From the NCBI GenBank assembly GCA_963556255.1, contig OY744613.1, positions 44,960,291 through 45,024,290 of the forward strand: a DNA stretch of 64,000 bases, written 5' to 3'. The DNA comes from Allolobophora icterica (taxonomy: Eukaryota > Annelida > Clitellata > Crassiclitellata > Lumbricidae). A model generated the notes under the pieces. It saw only the letters and a list, made by a program, of their open reading frames with translations. It was not told the DNA's origin and did no database searches. A program made the translations under genes and the position numbers. Of the stretch, positions 1 to 10,332 are shown piece after piece; positions within the stretch are counted from its first letter, which is position 1, and every line of letters begins with the position of its first letter.

Positions 1-1849
1 AAACATGTGATTTCCCGTGCAGATTCAGATGGCTCTTAGTTGTAAATGACTTCTGGCATATAAGGCTTATGTATGGCACTTCACCAGTATGTGTCCTAAT
101 ATGATTCTTCAGTATTACAGCATGTTTGAATGCTTTATGACATACACCACAGATATACGGTTTTTCTCCAGTATGATTTCTCATGTGTTTATACAGATTA
201 GAACGACATGCAAAAGACTTCTGACACAATTGACATATGTATGGCTTCTCTCCAGTATGGGTTCTCATGTGGCTATTCAGATTGGAACCCCATTTAAATG
301 ACTTCTGACATAAATGGCATTTGTATGGTTTCTCACCAGTATGCATTTTTTGATGCGTCTTCAGAAAACTTGACTGAGTAAACGTTTTCTGACATAACTG
401 ACATATGTACGGCTTCTCTCCAGTATGCACTCTAATGTGAGAATTTAGATGACTAGACTGTGCATATGATTTCTGACATAACTGGCATTTATATGGTTTT
501 TCTCTACTATGCACTCTATGGTGAGTCTTCAGGTCACCTAACTGTGAAAATGCCTTCTGACATATTTGGCATTTATACGGTCTTTCCCCTGTGTGGGTTC
601 TCATGTGCGTTTTCAAAGAACAAGCATGAGCAAAAAATTTCTGACATAAATGGCATTTGTATGGCTTTTCTCCAGTGTGGGTTCTCATGTGACTTTTCAA
701 CTGAGCAACTGATTTCTGACATAATCGGCATCTGTAGGACTTTTCTCCAGTGTGTGTTCTCATGTGATTTTTCAGCCAACTATTTTGAGCAAATGATTTC
801 TGACATAAGTGGCATTTGTATGGCTTTTCTCCAGTATGGGTTCTCATGTGAGTCTTCAGCTTACCAGACTCGGAAAATGCCTTCTGACATATTTGACATT
901 TATATGGCTTTTCACCTGTATGCGTTCTCATGTGGCTTTTCAAGGACCCAGCTCCAGGAAATGATTTCTGACATAACTGGCATTTGTATGGCTTTTCGCC
1001 AGTATGGGTTCTCATGTGACGCTTCAGATTACCAGATTGGGTAAATGATTGCTGGCATAAATGGCAATAAAATGGTGTTTCTCCAGTATGCATTCTCATG
1101 TGAATCTTCAGCTTACCAGACTCTGAAAATGCCTTCTGACATATTTGACATTTATATGGCTTTTCACCTGTATGCGTTCTCATGTGGCTTTTCAAGGACC
1201 CAGCTCCAGGAAATGATTTCTGACATAACTGGCATTTGTATGGCTTTTCGCCAGTATGGGTTCTCATGTGGATTTTCAAGGACCCAGCTTCAGCAAATGA
1301 TTTCTGACATAACTGGCATTTGTACGGCTTTTCGCCAGTATGGGTTCTCATGTGACAATTCAGATTACCACCATTGGAAAATGATTTCTGACATAACTGG
1401 CATTTGTATGGCTTTTCGCCAGTATGGGTTCTCATGTGATTTTTCAGCCAACTATTTTGAGCAAATGATTTCTCACATAACTGGCATTTGTATGGCTTTT
1501 CTCCACTGTGGGTTCTCAAGTGGTTATTCAGAATAGAACTCTTAGCAAATGCTTTCTGACATAACTGGCATTTGTATGGTTTTTCTCCAGTATGCATTCT
1601 CATGTGAGTCTTCAGCTCACCAGACTCTGAAAATGCCTTCTGACATATTTGACATTTATATGGCTTTTCACCTGTATGCGTTCTCATGTGGCTTTTCAAG
1701 GACCCAGCTCCAGGAAATGATTTCTGACATAACTGGCATTTGTATGGCTTTTCTCCAGTATGGGTTCTCATGTGACGCTTCAGATGACCGGAGTGTGCAA
1801 ATGATTGCTGGCATAAATGGCAATCAAACGGCTTTTCTCTGGTATACAT
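1..1849 (-). CDS. C2H2 zinc-finger protein, unit A (C-terminus beyond window)
   Basis: Minus-strand reading frame open from an ATG at 1847-1849 (protein start [10 protein letters not shown]) to the left window edge. I read 22 consecutive C2H2 fingers of pattern C-x2-C-x12-H-x3-H joined by TGEKPY/F linkers, so it is a nuclear nucleic-acid-binding protein, probably sequence-specific DNA binding (inference from family). One finger (about 690-760) is three residues short (C-x2-C-x9-H). The finger pair with helices GAGSLKS and SESGKLK recurs three times, showing internal duplication. The frame continues upstream of the ATG through a decayed finger with no stop for about 20 codons, so the true start could be further 5'. 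No KRAB, BTB or SCAN is seen. The C-terminal tail present in paralogs lies outside the window. The plus-strand ORFs over it are antisense periodicity. Confidence 0.85.
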   Translation of the reverse strand, partial: MYTREKPFDCHLCQQSFAHSGHLKRHMRTHTGEKPYKCQLCQKSFPGAGSLKSHMRTHTGEKPYKCQICQKAFSESGELKTHMRMHTGEKPYKCQLCQKAFAKSSILNNHLRTHSGEKPYKCQLCEKSFAQNSWLKNHMRTHTGEKPYKCQLCQKSFSNGGNLNCHMRTHTGEKPYKCQLCQKSFAEAGSLKIHMRTHTGEKPYKCQLCQKSFPGAGSLKSHMRTHTGEKPYKCQICQKAFSESGKLKIHMRMHTGETPFYCHLCQQSFTQSGNLKRHMRTHTGEKPYKCQLCQKSFPGAGSLKSHMRTHTGEKPYKCQICQKAFSESGKLKTHMRTHTGEKPYKCHLCQKSFAQNSWLKNHMRTHTGEKSYRCRLCQKSVAQLKSHMRTHTGEKPYKCHLCQKFFAHACSLKTHMRTHTGERPYKCQICQKAFSQLGDLKTHHRVHSREKPYKCQLCQKSYAQSSHLNSHIRVHTGEKPYICQLCQKTFTQSSFLKTHQKMHTGEKPYKCHLCQKSFKWGSNLNSHMRTHTGEKPYICQLCQKSFACRSNLYKHMRNHTGEKPYICGVCHKAFKHAVILKNHIRTHTGEVPYISLICQKSFTTKSHLNLHGKSHV

Positions 1850-2550
1850 TGTAATGAAAGTCCTCAGTTGACAAGACTGCAAATGTTTACTGATGTAATA
1901 AGGACTTACAGTTCTTTTGCCTATGATTCCTTATGATTCATCACAACATTGCATAAATTATTTCTGACATAACTGGCACCAGTAGTTTTTCTCATGTTAA
2001 ATGTAAATTGGAATTTCTGCAGATCACTCCAGTATTAGTTTCACAGTTAAGTAAATGGTCTGTTCAAATGCATTCTGATCTGAAATGATAAATGTTAAAG
2101 TTTGAGATGTTATTGACTTTGGATGACGTCGGATAAATAGAATTTTCTGTACGTGTGTGAAACTTGTTCAGCCTGGTGTATCATTCCTTGGTTAGCTGAT
2201 GCAACGAGAGTATCCATCTGCTGATGTTCCAATTACGATGCATTCTCCTGTTCAACAGGCAATACAATAAGGCAATACAATAAGTAATGGACCAACTTAT
2301 AAGGCCTACACTTCTAACCTCCACCTTTATGGGTTCTCATGTATTCCCATAAGGTACAAGTGCAAATGATTTCTGACATAAATGACACTTGTATGATCTT
2401 CTTATAGGATTCATCAGATTACGAACTTGTGCTACTGAGTTCTGACATAACTGGTATATTTCAGGCTTTTCTTGAGCACGAGTTCGAAAATATACTTTGT
2501 GACAATGACTGTGTGAAAGCTCTGACATGGTAAATGCAGTTTCCATTAGT
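1850..2550 (-). pseudogene. Decayed zinc-finger remnants upstream of unit A
   Basis: Just 5' of the finger ORF, the minus strand keeps degenerate finger pieces: a CQLCQK motif followed by a stop near 1960, and at 2337-2546 pieces reading EKPEIYQLCQNS and [10 protein letters not shown]. Matching remnants lie at 22730-22800 and 23085-23240 (unit B) and 32290-32340 and 32690-32800 (unit C). The ancestral ORF was therefore probably longer at its 5' end, or a separate finger exon has died. No intact frame joins them. Confidence 0.5.
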
Positions 2551-5280
2551 TCTAAGCTTTAAGATACGGTAACTGTTCTACATTCTGTCAGTATGACTTT
2601 TGAAATACTGATAGCATGGTTTAGAATTTTAATAAGACTGCTTGAAGATGATGAAATTATGTGCAGAGAAGATCTACTATGAAGACAAGCCCATATTTTC
2701 AATTTAATTAAACCAGGTTAGTAAGTTTTGAGGAGTAAGATAGACAAACCTTCTTCATTAAAGCAATCTGTTCAGTTTTGTTTAGATAACAAAGAAATGC
2801 TGGATACGATACAATAGCAGATTGGATGCTTTTCTATATTGGGACTTGCTTTTCTCAGAAGCAGAGTGACATGAGAACAATTTGAAGCCGGAGGAAAGAA
2901 GAATTAGAAGGAAAGAAAGAGAGGTTGACCTCCTCATGGTAATAAGAAGAAGAACAGAAACAGTCTTGGAGAAGTTAACATTTCATGTTGGAGTAAAATA
3001 GAAGAAGGCATGAAACTTTAGATTCACAGGCTGGAAGAAAAGTGGAAGACAGGAGAAGCATAGGAGTGCTACAAGGCAATGAATTTCAATTTTTTTGCAA
3101 AGAGGCAGCGATGAAGTCATGTGAGTCTGGAATGGATTGGAGTAAGATTCTAAGGCCTTAAAAGGTTTAAATAGATTATGTAAACAGAGCTTCAAGAGAA
3201 GAAGGCAGAAGTGAAACAAGTTGGGAGTTCAATTATTCTTCACTGTCAGTCAGTGAATCAGATTCAACAAGTGCAGCAAAGAAATCGATGAAGAGTGTTT
3301 GATAGCTCATAATCAAATCAATGTGCATGAAATGTGACAAGTTCTAGGGCAGCTATAGTATAAAAGTAAAAAAATACCAGAAATTGTTGCAAACACTAAA
3401 TTTTGTAATGCTCATCTGCCTTTTATCAACGGGCATGATGTTTTATTTTACTGAAACTGTGGGAAATTATGTTTGCTATTCATATATTTACTAAATTGAT
3501 TACAATATTCATCAAGTGTTCCTTCTTTAATTTTCATTTCAGCATTGGTCTGAAGTAGAGCAATACGTTGCACACAAATAAAAGTGAATGTTTTCATTAA
3601 ATGGCACTTGATATTTGTGATATGCCTTCGCAACTAAGTTTCAAATTTCACGTTGATGTCTTTGTTCAATTTTTTAAGATGAAGGCCTACACTATGATTA
3701 GCCCGGTCAATGGGAACCTTAAGGCCTGGGTACCCGACCAAAGTGTCTCACCCTGATTTTGAACAATAGAGCTGAAACCCAGAAAAGAAAGGAAAATGAT
3801 AAATTTTAACAAAGTTCTGTATTAGTTATGGACTCTTAGCTTAATAATGCACAGAAGGTGTCTTTGGCAAGTGAAGCCAAGGGGTGAGGAGTATCGGGTT
3901 ACAGTCGATAGTTATCAGGCAGTAAAGGGCATAACATAACTTTCTTTAGTCTCTTGTAGTCTGCAGAAAGTGGTGCACCTTCATACTATTGGGCTGAACA
4001 ACATTTTGGCCTCTTGGGTAAATAATTTTGAATTAGGCATATGAGCATACAATGACCCATGTGAAACCCCTAGAATGGTTGAGGGGTTATTATCACTAAC
4101 CGAATAACAAGCTATGAGGTGTTCCGCTAAGAATGGACTCTGGCACCGGGTTCTATTTTTACCCAACCTTGACACCTATGATTATTATGAGGACGACGTT
4201 GGTGTTATTGCAGTTGGGGGTGATGATGTAATTTTATGCCCCAGAACTCTGCAATATTGCTACATCCTCTGCATGCTCAGCTTAATGTCCTGATTTAACT
4301 TCAACCTCTACTCAACAATGTTTGCTTGCTTCAACTCAGTCACCCACCTGTGGCTTCCTCTCTGACTCATCTCACCTCGGTTATCCCCCTCACAATCTTT
4401 GCTATATTTAGCCAATGTTTAATATTTACTAGCGACAGTTAGTGTTTACTAATTAAATATTTTGAACATGTATACGTGAATTTTATCTTAACTTTAATAT
4501 TTACTGCACACAGTTAGCCAGTATTCAAAAGTACACATATGTACATTGTGATCACTTCTACTGCATTTTGTGTGACTTTCACACTATCTTAGATCCTGCA
4601 TAAAAAAAACCACAATTCAATTATTGATCTATAACAAACACTTATGGTTAAGAAAACCTTAATTAATTATTTAATTATTTTTCACCATTAGCAACACAAT
4701 TAATCAATTAATAATTTAAATATGTTGGTAATTCTTGGCATGTGCAAAAACTCTCCTCCACATCTGCATATATAAGACAGTTCCAGATATTTTAGTGTGC
4801 AACACAGTTCATGTAAGTACTTTACCTAGTTTTGCATTCAGACTGCCTTGAATTTTATTAAATTAAATTGTTTTGTGAAATACAAAGAAATTTAATAGTC
4901 GAACATTATGTCCACAAAGATTTGCTCTGCAGTTTTTTTTACCTTAACAGCTCACATGTGATAAAGCTACACTACATTTATCACATTTCATGCTAAAGAT
5001 ATTTAAATTTTATATATGCAAAACTTTCAGCATCCTAAGTTTCTTGATTTTAATAGTAGCTACATATCGGTAGACAAATATCCCAGAAACAACAATTTCT
5101 GTCAACAAATATTTGTAATTTGCCTTTTTTCATAAGCAGTATGGAAAAAGATCAGAAAGATATGAGACCCCTAAGCATTATTAAGCAGTGAAACCTTTGT
5201 CCGAGCTTATCTACTCTTACGCTGTTTAGAACTACCAAAACAATCTCTCGAGAACTAGATAATCAAACAGTGAAATAAAC
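2551..5280. other. Duplicated upstream spacer, unit A
   Basis: No gene recognised. This AT-rich sequence is repeated, with small differences, at 23330-26640 (unit B), 32860-37490 (unit C) and in part 48240-51880 (unit D). Shared landmarks include the AGCCGGAGGAAAG block (A 2884, B 23618, C 33138) and the block around GAGGACGACGTTGG (A 4190, B 24960, C 34485). Short ORFs in it (2983-3219, 3448-3633, 3981-4175) are not convincingly maintained as coding and are left uncalled. Confidence 0.6.
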
Positions 5281-5710
5281 AGCAAAGCTGGTTTTATACT
5301 ATAGCAAAATGACATCGGTTCCGACTTTACCCGTCTTGCTTACACAGACAATTAATGCCGACATCAACAGGACGTCCGAATATTACTGCCCTCAAACAGT
5401 CGTACGCCACTGTGTCATTGACGTAAGTTTTTCTGTACAGTTATGCCACTATAAATACAGATTATTTCTACATGCATTTACAAAATTTTCATACCACTTT
5501 TAGCATTAGAAGACGATTTATCCCACGGGCGCATTTTGCCTTCGAATACACAAAATGGCGAGCGATTCAAAATCTGTTTAATTGAAACTAAACGTAGATT
5601 TCTATACTAGTTTGTTCTGCCATCTGGCGAATATATTAAGCGTCAATATGATTTACCATACACAACGCGATAACATTTCAACCAAAAAGATGAGAAAGAT
5701 TTCGATCAAT
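5281..5710 (-). promoter_or_regulatory. Conserved upstream block (candidate promoter), unit A
   Basis: A block kept in every unit and also upstream of the diverged ZNF gene (16354-16620 plus 17345-17400). On the minus strand it carries TATAAAA (plus 5292-5298), a possible splice donor CAGC/GTAAGAG about 70 nt downstream, a CRE-like TTACGTCA (plus 5418-5425) and an AAAATGGCGAGC stretch near 5553. This suggests a TATA promoter with a noncoding first exon about 3.4 kb from the ORF. That role is inference; only the conservation and motifs are seen. Confidence 0.3.
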
Positions 5711-6180
5711 TGTGTAACATCAAAATATTAAGGTTTAGATGAATTGAATCAGAAGAGTAGACCTCGGTAGGCCTATTTAATGGGTTGTTCCGAATGTCAC
5801 CAAATTTTACCTGGCGATATATGTGGCACCGAAATAGTCAAAGGCGCATATAGGCCTATACCCGACTTCTGCAAACGATCCAACGAGTTTTCTACACATT
5901 TTAAAATATTCTATAAAATTCAGTGCAAAGGACCCATCTCCCCATATTGACACATACAGTACGTGACTACAACAATCCTTGTAAATTACCGGTTTTAACC
6001 GTAAGCCTAAAACTGAGTGAAATACGAGACAGATTTTGCAGCTGAATTCTTTGTTAGATATATAGACCTACAGCCAATGCAATGGGAATGTTACCTGTTG
6101 ACATTTGGAAATCTGTGACACGACATAAATTTTAACAAATTTTCATCATAAAAGGCCTAGCAGATTAGTCACCAAATCTC
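5711..6180. other. Duplicated spacer distal to promoter block, unit A
   Basis: No gene seen. Collinear with 27050-27520, 37880-38370, 52280-52755 and 59090-59370. It contains several TAGGCCTA insertion sites, for example near 5766-5773 and 5858-5867. Confidence 0.5.
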
Positions 6181-6340
6181 TATGATAATAATAATGATGG
6201 TTATGATGATGATGACGGCGATGAAAACGACAACGATGATGACCATCATCATCATGACGATGGTGATGTTGATGATGATCATCATGACGATGATGATGAT
6301 GACGACGATGTTGATGATGGCCATGATGATATGGAGGAGG
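6181..6340 (+). repeat. GAT/GAC trinucleotide microsatellite
   Basis: Imperfect (GATGAT/GACGAT)n. The same microsatellite sits at the same place in the other units (27520-27665, 38368-38530, 52755-52870 with 53515-53570). Its Met/Ile/Asp-rich ORFs are not genes. Confidence 0.85.
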
Positions 6341-6830
6341 ATTAGTGTGATATGGGATAGGTTCTAATTACTTGCGATTACTTTCACTGACAGTCGACAG
6401 AATTATGGCGCTAATGTATACATACATATTTATGATTTATTTCCAGTCACTAGATGGCCTTTAATTACTTGCAATTTTTTTAACTTGAACACTCTTTAAA
6501 ACTTTAATGACGAGCTGCATTGGTTTCCCAGTCACTTTAGTACACTATCGTCGTTAAAGTGTTAGCACTGTCGATTATGTGTGACTTTTAATTACTTTGC
6601 AAACTACAGCAATGGTACAATTATACCACGTTTTCATAATAGCCTTTTTTGCGTAGGACTTTCACATTGGCCAATAGAAATAATACACCTGCACTTATCG
6701 AGCTACATGTAAAATATTCCACAAACGCAAACCAATTACGTGATCAACTGCTCCTACAGTAAGTTTTGCCCTACAACAACAGTCAGTTTTATGTGTGAAA
6801 TTTAACAGAGCTCTCAACTTTGAATACACA
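6341..6830. other. Duplicated spacer; shared with other units up to 6828
   Basis: Collinear with 27670-28140, 38530-39010 and 53570-54040. It includes a GGCCAATAG CCAAT-like site near 6670. Homology to the other units stops at 6828, just after CTTTGAATACA, and resumes at about 18089. Confidence 0.6.
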
Positions 6831-6957
6831 TGGAGGTTATGCTCCTACTAATACCCACTTTGGTGGCTAGGCTAGGGCCTATTATGGGCTCTTATATTCA
6901 ACTATACACTATGCATAATTATGATAATAGGCCTACTACACATTTAGTAACTCTATA

Positions 6958-7068
6958 CTTCTGTTTGTTTCGTTCACAAAATCGTTATCTCCACATTTCT
7001 ACAGCTTCCAATAAAGCAAAGTCGCGGGAATCAACGTTTGCACAGGCGCTTAGTCAATCATAATCATA
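6958..7068 (-). mobile_element. LINE 3'-end relic
   Basis: The reverse complement reads ...AAGCGCCTGTGCAAA...CCCGCGACTTTGCTTT...GCTGTAGAAATGTGGAGATAACGATT. This matches the 3' terminus of the LINE ending at 46406 (AAGCGCCTGTGAATAAGC...CCCGCGACTTCGC...GGCGCTGTAGAAATCC, ATTACG tail). Only the tail region is present, so it is a severely 5'-truncated copy. Confidence 0.6.
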
Positions 7069-7150
7069 ATGGGAGGGGATAGAGTAATGGTAACACTCAT
7101 GGCCAGGAGAGCATAAGGTACGCGGATCGACTCCCGTAACCTCCTCTAGG
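7069..7150 (+). mobile_element. tRNA-derived SINE-like head
   Basis: It starts GGGAGG and contains an A-box-like TAGAGTAATGG and, about 45 nt later, a B-box-like GGATCGACTCC, followed by CCTCC that can pair with the start. The spacing fits a tRNA-like polymerase III head. The body beyond it merges into 36-bp repeats. It is not called a functional tRNA because the arms pair poorly. Confidence 0.35.
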
Positions 7151-7345
7151 GCGGAACCTTGCATGGCTGAGATCAAACTATAAGCTGGATTAGCGATGAA
7201 AATGGAGATAAAAATAGAAAGCTGGATTAGCGATGAAAATGGAGATCAAATAGAAGTTGGATTAGCGATGAAAATGAAGATCAAACTAGAAGCTGGGTTA
7301 GCGATGAAAATGGAGATCAGATAACGAAGAAAACAAATACGGAGG
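7150..7345 (+). repeat. ~36-bp tandem repeat (AAGCTGGATTAGCGATGAAA)
   Basis: About five imperfect copies of a unit containing AACTAGAAGCTGGAT followed by GCGATGAAAATGGAG. The same motif, in either orientation, recurs at 7840-7990, 15430-15590, 15700-15990, 17040-17265, 18660-18765, 18965-19090, 28795-29075, 39435-39715 and 54475-54550. Confidence 0.75.
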
Positions 7346-7465
7346 TACACATCAAAGTATATAGGCCTAATATTGTATCAGATCTGCGTCAAAACGTCCT
7401 GCGCCAAAAAAGGGCGCGGCAAAACGTCCTGCTTCTTAATCCATTGGAGTAGCTGGGTCGAAAAC

Positions 7466-7510
7466 GGTTCCACGACAAATGGTTCACTACCTTTCACGAT
7501 CTTCCAGCTT
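7466..7510 (+). repeat. Terminal-type sequence, left copy (GGTTCCACGACAAATGG)
   Basis: Forty-odd bases beginning GGTTCCACGACAAATGGTTC and ending CACGATCTTCCAGCTTC. An inverted copy lies at 17963-18019 and related ends bound the foldback at 16917-17342, so it behaves like a transposon terminus. Confidence 0.45.
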
Positions 7511-7616
7511 CTAGTCTGAAGTTTACTATGACATGTTCCGCTTTGACGCTAATCTATAGACCCACCTTTATAATAGACACGCCCACAAGCGGAACCCTGA
7601 TAGACCGACCATTATA

Positions 7617-7669
7617 GACACGCCCACTTGACTGACAGACCGTCGATCTGTCAGTTAAGTGGGCGTGTC
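7617..7669. repeat. Long hairpin
   Basis: Arms 7617-7639 and 7647-7669 pair over 23 bp with one mismatch around a 7-nt loop (arm begins GACACGCCCACTTGACTGA). A half copy of the arm lies at 7575-7590. Confidence 0.8.
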
Positions 7670-7839
7670 CATATTATGTTGCACTGTTAGTAGAATATAT
7701 ACGTATACATACAAATACTATCAAATGTTGTGCTATATCTAGCAATAGGCATCGAAGCGATCACGTTATACATGTTTTCGTCGCTCAAGCAGTGCAAATA
7801 ATACGAATTATTTTCCGCTAAAACCCGGGTTTGTGAAAA

Positions 7840-8000
7840 TATAGCTCAAACTAGGCCTAGAAGCTGGAAGAGGCGAAGAGCGATGAAAAGTTGGATGGCC
7901 AATGAAACTATAGCTCAAACTAGAAGCTGGATGACGATGAAAATAGAGCTCAAACTAGAAGTTGAGAGGCCAATGAAAATAGTCTTTAACATAGGCCTAA
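7840..8000 (+). repeat. 36-bp repeat array
   Basis: Three to four degenerate copies of the AACTAGAAGCTGGA...GATGAAAATA motif, next to a CTAAAACCCGGG stretch that also occurs beside the array at 15700. Confidence 0.6.
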
Positions 8001-10332
8001 AGATAAGTTCTAAGTGATGATGATGACGCACGTTTAATCCCCATCGGTGATAACCATTTCCGTCAAGTACTGCTTAAATAAATTCAAGTTGTGAAAAGTC
8101 TTCTAATGTTATGAGGTAGTCCATTCCGTATAAGTGCATGGACTCCTACATTTATTGCAGAATTTACGCGAGTAAGTTCTCGCAAATTCACTTCTTAAGG
8201 ACAAAGAATTTCTAGTAGCATAGGAGTGAAAAATCTAAGTTTGTACTAAAGAAACTAATATAGGCCTATTCGCCAGGTAATGATTTATTTACATAACAAT
8301 ACATAAAGTCGGCTATAGATATTTATGAATGCATTGAAGAAAAAAGATTATTAGATTATTCATTGATTGATTGATTGATTGATTATTGAAATGATGATTC
8401 TTATTTTTGTTATTATTGAGTTGAGCAGTGATGACGTTATTAATAAGAGATTGCAAGTTTGATTAAGGTCGTTTTTATGTAATGTAATGTAATGTAATTA
8501 TAAACATTTGGAAAGTGCTCCTCGCAGCAGAGCCATTCAGAAGCGCTCTCAACGTGGTAGGCTCGTATAAAAAGAAAAGTCTTTAAGCATTACATTTTAA
8601 TTGAAGCTGGTGAAAACGCCCCGAGGATCGTGCTCCGGGTCACAGAAGGGAGTTCATATCACAGTGAAAGACCAGCAAAGGAAAAGGCCCGATGGTGAGT
8701 TAATGAGGTTCGCGACAGAGGTACAAACAAGTCCAATCGGTCAGCAGAACGAAGAGGGCGAGAGCATCTTGAAGAGAAGTATTGGCGCAGAACTGTTGAT
8801 GCATGCTGAGTTGTATTGACCAGGACCTCAGTTGCATTCTGAGTTGACTGAAAAGAATCGTTGAAAAGAATTATCGAGTTGTTTTCTCGTCCGTTGAATT
8901 CACATCTGCGTCAAACAGCTGAGGTGTCAATTAAGAAACGTAAGTCCTCTGCAGACCACGGAGGACGAACCAACGAGCCTGAGAGCAAACACCCATAACT
9001 CCTCACAACAAACACTCGGCCTGGTAGAAATGGTGGATGAGGGTGATTTGCAACAATTGGTTTCTGCAAATTTCTCACCGAGCTTTTTTTAAATAGTCTA
9101 ACTTTAAGAACACATGCAGATTCTGTCGATTAGATCAAGTTTTCAAGCAGTTTACTTATGCAATGATCATTATTTTGATTGAAAGTTGTATTTTAAATTA
9201 CTCTTCATAGCTTTCAACTAAAGTTTCTGTCCTATAAGAAAGTTGTAGAAGCACATTTCATTCTATAATGTCTGTTCAGAAGCAATATAGCTTCCACAAG
9301 TTCAACATGCATTCTGTTATGCTCGTCAGTTCATAGGTTCTTCATTATAGAAGAGTCTTTCAACTGGAGCACCGCCCACTGGCAAGGACAACTCAATTAA
9401 GTTCAATAAGTGTTTGCAAGTTTGGACAATTCTTTCCTTTAAAAAATTCAACCCATTCACAAATGTGAAAGTAGGGATACTGTATTTGACTGTCCAGACT
9501 AGATCAAGTAGGAGCACGGGACATTTACTTCGAAATTAGGACGGCTCAACAAAATCCGGACGAGAGGCAACCCTAATCAGGATCTTAAACTGAATGCGCT
9601 TTTGATTAGGTAACCATGTAAATGTGTGCTACATGCGTCATTTTCCATTAAAGATTTACTCTTAAAATACTGCAGAGAAATAGAAGTATGTACAATTAAC
9701 AACACGAAGATAAAAATTAACAAAGACAACAAACACCAAATAATAAGGATATATGACAACTTTAATTACACATAATATTATATCTTTCATGATGACCAAC
9801 CATTGTGTCCTACATTTAATCTAAGCGGAATAAGCTACTTAATTTTCTTAATAAATACATCATACATGCAATGACAATCTATAGGCTAAGTATCAATAGT
9901 CTAAAATAGTCTCACAAAGTGATGTAGAGCTGACCACTCTGCTAAATATAATAGTCCAGCAGAAGTATCTGTGCAACTAAATATTCAGCAATAAAGTTGT
10001 CAAGCAGTGGAACCCAGAATGACAAAAAACTTTACAGCATCGTTAGTAACTATGGCATAAAATATAACTTTTATGCCCTGCAACACTTCTACAGCCTTAC
10101 AGTCATGCGAGAAGAAGGCACACCTTAGATATATGGCGCCTGTAAGGAGGAACCTCTGAGTTCCCTACATCAGAATGCCAACTGTTTAATTATTCTGAAT
10201 TGGAAGTGGTACAAAGTAACTATTCATCTGTAGGCCTATATGTATGTATGTATGTATCCCAGCAATTCTATGACATCTCTTCAATATGTCAATTTACAAG
10301 TGTTTTCAACAGTAAATATGTGGAATTACAAT
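8001..10332. other. No convincing gene; possible splice donor near 8695
   Basis: AT-rich sequence with short simple repeats (GATT at 8360-8385, ATGTA at 8477-8500). A more GC-balanced stretch at 8600-8830 has an open plus frame and a good donor sequence, GATG/GTGAGT, near 8692-8698, but I cannot assign a family or a second exon. The short minus ORFs at 9326-9517 and 9577-9759 look random. Confidence 0.4.

Noticed and set aside
460..2000. Long plus-strand ORFs rich in [22 protein letters not shown] repeats over the ZNF genes (also 20755-22161, 31115-32182, 47033-47848, 56414-57670)
   Set aside because: They are the antisense of tandem fingers; the 84-bp period keeps the opposite strand open. 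No independent start or conservation argument.
6181..6367. Met/Ile/Thr-rich ORF and equivalents at 27403-27729 and 38368-38586
   Set aside because: Frames of the GAT/GAC microsatellite.
7069..7150. Functional tRNA gene
   Set aside because: A and B boxes are present, but the cloverleaf arms pair poorly and no terminator follows. A SINE head is more likely.
8601..8819. Plus ORF with a good GTGAGT donor inside
   Set aside because: No second exon, family or acceptor could be found. Mentioned in the block entry only.
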